This document shows positions 11,301-23,300 of a DNA stretch of 64,000 nucleotides, in pieces (the first letter of the stretch is position 1; each line of letters starts with the position of its first letter). The notes below the pieces were generated by a model, which saw only the letters and a list, made by a program, of their open reading frames with translations, was not told the DNA's origin and ran no database searches. Position numbers and translations under genes: made by a program. This stretch comes from Tubulanus polymorphus (Eukaryota > Nemertea > Palaeonemertea > Tubulaniformes > Tubulanidae): NCBI RefSeq assembly GCF_964204645.1, contig NC_134029.1:21656450-21720449 (forward strand), given 5' to 3'.

Positions 11301-14300
11301 CGACGATAATTACGCGGCGGACGCCGCCAACAGTCAGTACGAGTTCGATCGCAAGTTAAAGAAATCGAAACGCAGACGCAGCTGGTGCCCTCAGAATTCG
11401 CAGGGACTGTCGTCGCAAAATGCTCAACCGCGATCGCCGAAACAATTGGCCGTCATGGGACGAAGGTATGGCTATCATTTCTTCTATTCATCTCATTTCC
11501 CTTCATAATGTAGTTGATACTCTGTAGGTGACCTGAATGTATTTACGACTGATCGTAAGGCCAATGTAGTCGATACATAAAGCTCAGGTCTCATAAGATC
11601 CGACCGATCGATCGTCGGGTTGGGATGACTCGGCAGCCAGTCGTCGATTTTTCAGTCAAGGAGTTTTTGTGACATGAGTGCACTTAAGATCAATCAAACT
11701 AAATGCAGACCAGTCGTAAGCTGATCTGACATGTTCTATTTCATACGATAATCAGATCGGTACAGATCTTATGTGACCTGAGTGTACTTAAGACCGATCG
11801 TAAGCCATAGCCAATGAACTGTGATGTACAGATCACATGACTTAACTGTTCGATTCGAAATGATCGTGGATCTCTGATCGTGGATCTCTGAGCGTAGCTA
11901 AGATCTGACGAACGAGTCTTGGCCGAATCAGCGACCAGACCTCGCGATGTGACACGAGTGTTCTCTTAAAACCGAATCGCTGACGATAGGATCGGACTTT
12001 ACTGCGACCTGAGTTTGGCTTATCTAACCGGATTGGCTTTAGTTTGACCACCGGGTGAATTACATTCTATGCTGCAGTTGACGGGAAACGGAGATTGCGT
12101 ATATTGATTAACGTCTAATGTGGACATTTCTCACACTTCGTAGCTGGACTTCGTGAACTGTAACTTCTTACCCGGTATTCAGAAATTTGTTGACTGACTT
12201 TCTCAGTCAACTATGCCAGGCGTAGGTCGACTTGCGACACGATGCATTGCTTGGTGGAAACTGGTCACGACGTTCAATGACGGTGTGTGACTAGTCTCTG
12301 TCAATTACGAGAACAGAGCAGTGTAGACTTATAGAGAATCGTGTCCTGTTGCGACCAGTTAAACATGCACAACACATTACAACTGGTGTCGATGGCGGTC
12401 GCAAGGTCACATAGGTTGGCGGGTGTTTGTGATGCGATCGTCGCTGGGCAGTCGCGACGCCGACCGACACCAGTATTTCTAACAAAACCATCTTTCTAAA
12501 CGATCTCTATCAATCATTACCACTATCAACAATTTCCGCTACTTAACGATTTGATTTCAGAGATAAAGCGATTTTTGCCGTATAAGACGTTGACTGTTGA
12601 AACGTGGCTTGACCCGTAAAAACCGAGCTCGTGTTGTTTATTCATTGCGGACAGAAATCGGCGTCTTTGATTGGTCGATTAATAATAACACCGGGTAGAC
12701 GGGATTCTACGGCGAATCAATCATCGTCATGTATTTCATAAGGGAATCGTAGAGCGTATAATAATGACCACAGCGATCGCTGGTTGATCACCAGCTCTAA
12801 TCAAGCGTGAGCGTTTCTTTCTCGATTCCCAGATAAAATGTTAATAATAATAATAATGATAATTATATTAATAATTCATCATTTAAAAGGGCTTTACATT
12901 TAAACACGATTCCAAAGCTCTTTACAGAATCTGTTTTAAAAAGTCACTTATCATAAACTCTTGAATGAAGATGAGTACATTTAGAGGACTCGACTGGTGG
13001 CCGGTTTCTGGTATGTTTCGGGAAAATTATTCCACAAACGAGGTGCCGAGACAGAAACGGTTCGTGAAATGAATTTCGGATGAGCGTCTCGTTGAATAGC
13101 GGTAGATAGAGATGTCAGCACCACTAACGCTGTTTCAATCAAAAAATCAAACGAAATTTACCAACCAAATAAATAACAGGGACAATCCCTATTTTAAGAT
13201 CAAAAACTACTTTCATTTTTATAACCATTTTCATTCTAGCGATAAAACAGTTCAGAAGCGCTGGATTTTTGATATAACTTTTCGAATTATTTTTTAGCGT
13301 TTTCAATAACGTAATGTTTTGTTTTAGTTGATATCATTTTCTCGACCGGTTCTCTACTGATATCTTCTGTTCTCGATGATGTCCTGTATACTCTGTATGA
13401 TTGGAAACTGCATCATAAACGAGTAAATCTCCTTTGTGGTTCGGTTAATTCAATATAGACCAGTTCGCACTACATTATTTAGAACGGTCTAGGTTTACTT
13501 ACGTTCCAGATTAGAACGGACCTAGTATTCATACCAGTGATGAAAAGTCGGCTTTAGATAAGTCTGTTGCAATCGGTTCAATTTAGACTGGCCAAAAAGA
13601 CTATTCTAAATATGTTCTAGATTTTAGAACCATTTCTTCATGTATGAATAAGAATTTTGCAATCCGTCAATCATGGTGTTGCATCTAGCTGGACCAGCTG
13701 ATTTAAAAACATATATGAACGCATAGCATTGATTCAGGCCAAATTAGAACAGACTAACTAGTGATATTGCGAACGCAGTTTATCGTAATGATTCCATGAT
13801 TGATAAAACTACCTTACATCCAGTCAGGGTAAAGCAATTATGATTTGGACGGGGCTCAAGTATCCACACGAACATTCAAGCATTATCATTTCGAAAAAGA
13901 AATGACTAAGAATATTTCTATTATTTCCATCAAAGTTTCATCCCAGTATTGAGCAGACAAAGCAGCGCTCCTGTGAGAAGACGTATTCTCACGAAGACTA
14001 ATTCTTTGCCGTGTTTCTTTATGAAACCGATGAAGACAATTTTGGAAGATAAACGGTAAACCAATAACTCCGCAGTCCGAAAAACAGAAACGCTCTCATT
14101 CATCAAATATCGTGAATTATCTATTGATTTGAGCCGTCGTTGGAAAAATTATAAAATCAAATTTTTTTTTTTTCTTTAATGGAAATGAAATTCTGAGAAA
14201 AAACGTCCTTAAAAATATCAACGTCTGCCGTTCGAATCCCAAATAGATAAATCGCTTTATAATGATATCTTATCCAAGAATTTTCGCATGAAACCGAAAC

Positions 14301-17300
14301 GCAGTGTTTTAAAATGAGAGTTGACAATCATATGCATGAAGCTTGTTACAGACAGTTTGAAACGTGAAACTGCTCGACATTTCAACATTACCATATTTTC
14401 ACTTGTTTTATATTTACCTGGCAGACTGCCTGTCTGGTGAATTCATTCCGAGTGACGTATTACCTTTTGAAGAAAAAGCCACAGTATGTAGAAAAAAGAG
14501 TATTTGACGTTTAGACTCGTTGGCCATTTTAAAAACCGTTTTGAAAATGGTTCGTAGAATTGAGTCGAAACGTCAAACACTTGTAGTTTGTTCGTATTGT
14601 CAGTTTTTCTTCAATCTAATTTGAAAGTCACTGAGGTTCATTGAAACAGATATCAATCACCTTTTTACGCATAGAAAGAATTTCATATCTATCACTGGCA
14701 GGTAAAATGAATCAGTGTTTTTCCAGCTTATTCAACCAAGTGATTTGATCGGCCTTTGTAGCTGTATCGGTGAATCATCGATAAAAGATTCGATATGACA
14801 TCGATGGCCCTCATGATTGGTTAACGAACCATTGTGATCGGTGTTTTCAAGCATACCGAACAAAATAAATTTGATCCATAAACAAGCTGGCCCAACCTGG
14901 AAAACTCGGAGAATCAGAAAAATCTAGAACAAATCAGTGAAACTCGGGGAATTTGACAAATTTGACCAAAAACCTGGAAAACTCAAGGAATTCGATAAAT
15001 TTTGGAAAAAAACTGGAAAACTCGGGGAATTCGGATATCGACATTCATAAAACAAATGAATAAATTGTAACATTTTAAACCCAGAAATTCCTGATGATTA
15101 ATTCAGTGAATTTTGTGTCATAACATGAAAAAATCAGGGAGAACTCGGGAAAGTTGCAAATTGGCAGAAAGTAGCCACCCTGTGAAAACTGTATATGGAT
15201 GAGCAGTTAATCAACCACATTTCATTCTGGTACGGATGGATTTTCTGGTATTTTTTCATTATAGTTTACTTCAGCGCAATAAAGGCAATGTACTGTAACG
15301 TGAACCTGGTAAGTTCTGGGAAGTTTCATTTTCTGTCGTCATGCGTCAGAATGAAACATGTTTTTTCCACTCCGTAAAAACGACGAATTTTCTCCGGGGA
15401 GATTTCATCGAAATTGGTTGCTAAGGTGAGGAACGCGTGATAAAAAATGGCCGCGTCACGTTGCGTATCCCTCGAGGAGTTATAACGAACGCGATGAACC
15501 GACGAACCCCGGCGCTTTAATTCGATCATTCTGATAATGAATTATCAATTAGTCGGGTTGGAATGTTAAAGATTCCCGTGATAGTTAGATGCGATTAGAG
15601 AACTGCATATTTCGTAGAATGAAAACTAGCACTAGTCAGTTTTGGCCTCCGCAGGATTATGCCCCCGGTCAACCATCCACACGGGTACCAGATGGGCCCG
15701 ACTAAAAATGTCGGACCAGGCCCAAGCCAAATCTTAGCATGGTTTAAATTATTGATTGTAAATGCTGGTAGTGACTCACTTCAGTTTGTCAGAGCATCTT
15801 TCGAGTATTGGGTGAGTGGTTTACGTGTGAATGCGCTCTCTTATTAGACACGAGCCAAATTGGACCCGGGTCTGATCTGGGTTAATTTGACCGATGGCAA
15901 ATCATCTCCATATAATCGTGACTGTTATCAGGAACTAAAGAAAATGTACCGATTTGAGATGACTAATGAATTACAAGATTTCCGGAGAGCTATGACGAAA
16001 CCGATAAAATTGAACAACCAGAACAGCTTTGATGAATCTCATTCTAAAATGAGCGGGCAAATATGTTTGATACGAAAATATCGGCAAGATTTTCCCTCAT
16101 CAAGTATATAACAATAGATTCCACCGCTAGACCAATTAAAAACACTAGTTACTCGAACACATTATGAACCTATGAAATTACAATATGGGCATGATACACT
16201 GATGTGTCGATGTCTCTAGTCGAGGTATCGCACTCTGTACATGAGTGAAATTCATTATAAGAACTGATTATATCCTTCAAAAAATCTCCCGATAGCAGCA
16301 AATCTTCTCGTCTCTACATCCCATTACGTAGGTCGATCACAGCGATGTCTGAATTCTGGGGAGACTGATTGAAAAATGGCCCCATTATACGTAGATAAAC
16401 AAACAGAATGGGAGGATGTTAGAGCTGTCGCAACAGAATGGAGGATGCTAGAGCTGTCACTAATGGACTGTAGTTAAGCCTGTTTAATTGCGCCGGTCAA
16501 TATTTCTGATCCAAACGCCCGACTTAAAACTAATGGCCGGTTCTGTATTTAGATAGATTCCGTGTCTTCAATCCGGATATTCTATCAATAGCCGGTTGAT
16601 AATATCAGTATCTACCTGCAGTATACGTGTCCTCGTAACAATCTCATATTTATTTAAGCGTCGATTCCGTTCTCGAAATAGATCGCGGATTGTGCGCTGT
16701 TTTTTTTTTCCCCGCGTGTCTCTCTTACCCGATAGCTGCGACGGACAACCGAGCGAAGACGATGGCGCCGTATTAATATTTCAGACGTTACGCGAGATGC
16801 GTGAGCAATTATCTTCTTTTTTTTTCTTCTCAAGAATCATAGTCGTTATACTATATCGACCGATAATGCGCGCGCGCGCGGGCAGACGGAGCGAGCGCCG
16901 ATCCCCAATCCGGTAGATACGAACAGCGAGATCGCGAAAAGGTCATGTTTTACTTCATCGCCGATGTTTTACTTCGTCGTCTTCGTCTTCGTCATCAACG
17001 ATATAAACATTTCGGAAACTTCATTAATAACGCAGGATTTCGACGTCGTTCGCTTCTAATCGAGGATTAAATCGCTGTGCAAACTGTTTGATCGTCTATC
17101 ACTGGCTACCCGTAAGATGTTCGGTTTTTCTCGTGCGACGCCCGCCGGGAGGGTACGACTCCTCTTTCCGTAAACCGGCAACCACAACGACGACGACGAC
17201 GACGAGTTGTGTTTGAGAATCAAACGATTATTGTTACGATATTATGGGAATAAAGCCGCGTGTGTCACTACTACGTTACGTAGCGGTTCGGTCGTCTCAT

Positions 17301-20300
17301 CCGCTGCTATGCCGGATTATCAGTTCACATTCGAAGCCTCTACCGTATGGATTATCGTAATCAAATTCTATGGATTATCTTCGTGAACGCTTATAACCAA
17401 CATTCAAGGCGTCCGTGAAATCTACGCCGCTCGTACTTCCAGTGTGGAATATGATTTGATGATTATGTATTAGCCTGTTATTATTATTAGCCAGTTTAGT
17501 TTGTTTGGTCTAATAATCGTAAGTGTATTGATATTTGCGTTACGTTTCGTTGCCGTGTGATGGCTGGTTAATAATCGGCTAGCTAGCTGGCGGCTTGTTT
17601 TTTCTAAACGTACATTGTTTGACAGTAAGTTTGTGCGGGATTCCATATTGCGGATGAAAAGATATCGCGAATCCCACCACCGGGGGGGGGGGGGGGTGGG
17701 GGGCCCTGGCATTTCTTATTAGATTACTCGCTACGATATTGCCGCGTGTGTTTACTCAAGACATCTTTGGTCAGGTTTATGGAATTAGCGAAATCTTCTT
17801 AGTGACCTGGAGCAGTGGCGCGAGGGGACAAACGGGGAACAGTGTTTGTTCAATGACGGCGTCTTCAACTCAATCAGTCGCGTGAACACCGATGTATACA
17901 TGGTTATGTCACTTCCAACGTGTGGATCCAGGAATTTAGAATAGGGTTGCCCAAAACTTCCTAGGCCTCCCTGTTTACATGTTCATCGTACGTGACCTTT
18001 AAGGAGAAAATTGGATCATTTTCTGAGCATCTGAGATTCCAATACAAAATCACGAGCAATCATTTGCCACTGTTCGTATTACTTTATTAACCCTTTCAGT
18101 GATGACTTCAGCGCACCCCATAGTGCTGGAGATAATTTGAAAATGTTGAATGATTCCACCCTAGTATGTTGAACAACGGGAATACCACTATAGTGTCTAC
18201 CCCGTAGTGCGGTGTATCGTTAGTTACTAGTATTTCACTACGTTTGACAGGTGCTGCCATCTTTCAAGAGAGATAATTACTAATTACTAATTACATCAAT
18301 ACACCATAGTGCGAAGTACTAGCAAAATCCATCACTGATTTATACACCGCACTGCGGTGTAGATGAAAAGGAAAGGTTTAAGCCAGGTTGGAAATGTTAT
18401 CTTGGCGAAAAATAGGGGGCCCATCGCCCATGCTGTTCTCCAGATATTCTATCATAATTGAACAGGAGCTGTTTTCACAGTCTGTGATTCTGGGAAGGGG
18501 GGAAGGGGGCTGATAGAAGTCAGACCTATGAATATGATAGTGGCTATTATGACCTGCTGTAACATGTATGTTTCAGCATGCCTTGCGTAACTTAGAGATA
18601 CGACCCTTTTGTACGTTGACACTTTCTTGTCAGGTGTAGACGGAATATTTTAACGGATTTTCGCTAAATAATTCATTTGAGCATTATTCAATTTTGTGTC
18701 ATTGATTTTATGACGGATCGGGTACGTGTCTTAGGTTATATGTGATACTATTCACGTCGTTTATTGTCGTATTGTGGCGGCTTACGTAAAATTGAGTATA
18801 CAGTGAACACAATCTAAGATGTTGAAATAGAAATCGTGTTCCAGAATGAAAATCTAAGCACGGCAAATATTCAAGAATTCTATTCGTCAAATATTCAAGA
18901 ATTCTATTCGTCAAATATTCAAGAATTCTATTCGTCAAATATTCAAGAATTCTATTCGTCAAATATTCAAGAATTCTATTCGTTCGCTTAAAACGACACA
19001 ATTAAAGACGTAGATATCTTATTATGGAAAGAAAAACAGTTTTTGATGAGTATGGTTGAGGTAAGAGAGAACTATACTAAGATAGGTAGCTGTGTCACAC
19101 TGCTTTGAGAGAGGTGCTGTGGCTGATTGGTAACAAGCCATTGGTCACTTTTCTCATCAATCCTATAGTGTTGACAAAGAGTTCCTTGGTTTCTCCCCGT
19201 AAAAGGTGAAACAGAGACATCGAATGGTTGAGACTTGACGAATATAATTGAGAGAAACCCACAATACCATTTTCAATAAAACTCTGAAGATGGTAGGGAG
19301 GATTTCGTTTGAAATCTAAGAAAAAAAAACAATAATAATTGTTTAAATCGATATTGTGGGTTTTTCTCAGTAGGTCGAGCGATCGTACCGATATCGAAGT
19401 CTATTTTTAGAAATATCTTCTTTATTTCGACAGCATGAGTTTGAGCAGTTTAGACAGCAACGACGAATCATCGACGTCCTCTTCATCGAGCGACGAGGAG
19501 GAGGAGGAGGAAGATGAACAGTATCACGACGCGTCGGAATCGCAACCGTCGCAAAGTCAACAACAAACTCCTCCTCCTGTCGGTCGCAGTTACAACGCAT
19601 CTCAGCACGACTCGAGTCTATCATCCATCAGTATTGGAACTCCTAAAGGTATCGTATACGACAACTACCGTTAATGGCCCCACGAAAAAAAAAAACGTTT
19701 CAATCCGTATTCGGTCTTCAATCGAAGAATACCCACACAATCGAAACGAGAAACATCAAAGATGAATTTTAATAATGTTTTCCACGAGAATCGTTCGTGA
19801 AAACTTCAACGATTCGCGACACGAATACACAATAACGCTTTGAAATACAATCTCTTCATTTCAATTAGATTTCCTCTGTCCAAATGGTTCCAGAAATTAT
19901 GCAGCGATACTATTCAAGGGGAACATTTGCTAAATATAGAACTTGTTAAATTCATTTCAAAGTTTCTGGCTACAGAAAGAAATAGTAATCGATGACATTT
20001 TTTGTGTGGAATAAAAACGCGATTGATAAATAAGATACAGAGAATCTGGCATTAAAAGTGACTGACAGTTACACAACTGTGTGCCTGCTTGCCTGCAGTT
20101 CTACGCTAGAATCGAAACTCGCGAGAATATTGAAATGTTGATTTTTTCCGAAAGGAAATTGTAACTTGTCAAACTGTGACAAGCGTGTCTTTTGTGGCCG
20201 GTTTAGAAATGAATCGCTTCGGGATTATATGAAACTAGCGATGAAGCCAGTTGGATAGACTTGAAAAATGAAAATGGCCTAAATCTAAATACTGGTCTTA

Positions 20301-23300
20301 AATTGTTGACTGTGGCACTGACCTTTTTATTTAACTTTATCTCTTAATAATCAATACTCATCATTAATTGAGACGTTAAATTCCGAATTTAAACTTCTAG
20401 CAGATAGTTTTTTCATTTGTTAGTGAGATTCTGATATTATATCAACTCAATTATTATATGAATATCGAATAAACTCTCAGGTGTGATTGAAATTAGTAAC
20501 TAATCTATCGGATGTTGTATTGTCTATTTACAGCTAATAGTACACCATCAGATAGTGATAAAGGGGTTCGTAGTAACATCAGCAGTATGAATAGCAGCGC
20601 TACCGGTCGATCGCTAACTGATGTTAGATTCGATTCTTCTATCGAACAATCTGAGGTAAATCGTGCTCAAATCTGCTACACGAGAAATGCTATGTATGCA
20701 TTGGACGACTGACTACAATTCGGACAAATCAATTCAATGGGGTTTGATACCCAAAGGCTGAAAGCTGAAGGAATCATAAAAGATTGAAAGAAATTACCAA
20801 TTTTCAACCCATAATTCTAAACATGTACAATACAAAATATATATAATTTAGTAACCTAACAGGATGATTAATGCAGAAAACCTGATATCGCTGCTTTGCA
20901 GCTATGTTTATGAAGTGATTATTCAGCTTCTGGGAAAGTGTCATAACACTTATTAATCTAATTGATAATATCGAATATTTTGGCATTGATTACAAATTTT
21001 GCTTCCATTACTGCATCGGTCAGACGTGTTTTATGATATGATAACACTCGGTTGAGTATATGCTCAGTATTTGAGTGCGCAGTTTGAAACACTATCTCAA
21101 AATCCTCGGGGAATTTTCCCGTCCATTTATGATAAATTCTTGGTACTTAAACTAAAAAAAGACACGCGATAGATCATAAATCTTCGTGCGCATTAAACTT
21201 AACTTTGAGTTCCGAGAAAAATTGCAACAAGTATATTTGACTGCAACAAGTGTTTGAAGACTGGCATCGTTTTACTTTTTACTTTCAGTCAATTCAGCCA
21301 TCAAACGCTATTCCGCTGTCATTAATGCAGTATCGATCGCCTTCACCAGATATCAGTCAAACTAGTAGTAAAACTAATGATTTATTAGTATTGCCACAGA
21401 ATTTAACCAAGTCCATCTCAACGCCTTCCATCCTTACAGAAAAGCAGACAAACCAAGATAGTAAGTACCCAGAAATTATCGACGGAATTATCGACGAATC
21501 TAGCCTGCAGGTAGATTGGTTGACCCCTGGGCCCGGTTTTATAGACTGGTATTACCTTAAACCAGGGGGCTACTAACTAAATTGATAGCTCTATTGAGTT
21601 AACCCCCGGGGTTAAAAGTAATACCAGTTTCTAAAACCGGCCCCTGGGTTCAAGTTAATACTAGTCTATAAAACCAGTCCCAGGGTCTTGTTCAACTAAA
21701 TGCACTTTTATCTGTGCACTGAAACGTTTGTATGGTTGACATTTTCCTTCGCCTCGAATCATTAGAAATGTATGGGACGAAACCTGAGGTGCGGCCGTGA
21801 GAATGTCTAGTTTTCATTCTGATAACGCGAGGCTCATCGCGGTTTTATCGATGCTCAGTTTTCCCAGGATACAGATAAGACGTATAGCACCGAATGGAAG
21901 GACGAGCCATTAAATAATACAATTACCAGGTTAACTTCGATGTTTTACACGTACACTGTGTTAGAATACGATTAAAAGTACCGTACTCGTATTTAAAAGA
22001 TTATTTTTGAAATTCGACGTATTCTTCAGACTCGTAGCGCATAAAGTTTCTCTAGCTGACAGACGTACGGTTTGTTCCCACCGATTTGAATGAAACGTCG
22101 AAAAAAGCCCTCGCAGATCGAAGGCCGATAGACGAAGAAATAGTATTGAAATACGCAAAATTCCGAAATCTGTAACAAAAGTGCCTGCTACCGGTTATCC
22201 CTGGGAGAGAGGGGAATTATTATTTGATCTGCTATAAATTCGATCATCTGCTAATAAAAATTCCGCTAGCATGTCTAAATTCATGCTCACCTGCCGAGAG
22301 CTGGTGAGTTAAATATAACTATCATGTTAAGAGATCGGTTTACGAAGGGCAGGACCTTGATGGTGCGGCGTACACAGGTGGTTTGATCGGTTTATCTCGA
22401 AACCGTGTGCTACCGAGAACCGATGATCTGCCGATATACGTTTTAATCATCGGCAACCCGGGATTTCGATCAAAAATTTTCATACGTGCGTTCGCTCACG
22501 CACGGACTTCGATTTCGCTCTCTGTCGTGAAGATGTGAAGAAAAGAAAAAAAATAACAACGCAGATTTCATGTCAGTTGATTGGGTGGTGAATTTCGCTT
22601 TATTCAAAATTTGGATAATAATCTTTCGGACTTTCTGCTATTTCGTACGGAAGTTAGTTGCTGAATTTTTGTTCACTTGCTGCTTTTTAGCATCGCCGAC
22701 ATCTTGGAGACGGGATGTACAAAAATCATTCGCGATGTGCATAGGTAAAAAAAAGTGTTCATTTCTACGTTTACATCATCATAGTTTGTGAAATAGTAGG
22801 GAGAAAAAACCACTCAAAGTTGTCATCGGCGTTTTTAATCAGTTTTAACAAGCATCGATTGGTCAACTGAATTAGACTCATTCTCTGCGGATTGCAGATG
22901 AAATTTATGCCTTTTTTAACGCCACGTAATGTTATGATTTACGATGTAGACACGACTGAGATCTCTCGGATAATGGTTGCAGAAACTTTGAGTGGTTTTA
23001 ATTTGGTAAATTGCTTTTCCCAGCAATGATTGATATCCTTATTTTTCGTTTAGACTAGCAATTAGTGACAGTACGGGATAGAATTTGAAAAATTCATTTT
23101 TCGTAGTGTAATTGTGAGAATTTCCTAAATGTTTTTTTTCTTTTTTTTAAATACATTTCGTCTCTCATTCAATGCATGTTTTTCATTTTCAACCCGAGCA
23201 AGCAATTGATCATAATATACAGTCTGATAAGTCAAGTAATAGCAAAGCAGACTTTTTGAACTATGAACGTCAATTAGTATTTGCTGATGATGTTTTTTCA

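Larger units (their letters stand above)
11466..19433 (+). other. Rho GEF intron 3
   Basis: This 8-kb intron is the largest of the gene. It contains degenerate repeats at 11520-12060, a diverged repeat at 13440-13770, fragments rich in CTGGAAAACTCGG at 14880-15183, TIR copy 6 at 15640-15923, a CpG-dense block at 16560-17360, a G run at 17683, a 24-bp tandem repeat at 18863-18982 and a small MITE at 19250-19370. I see no coding exon that fits the phases on either side, which already match directly. Confidence 0.6.

Noticed and set aside
18863-18982. CRISPR-like array
   Set aside because: The units follow each other without spacers and the DNA is clearly from an animal.
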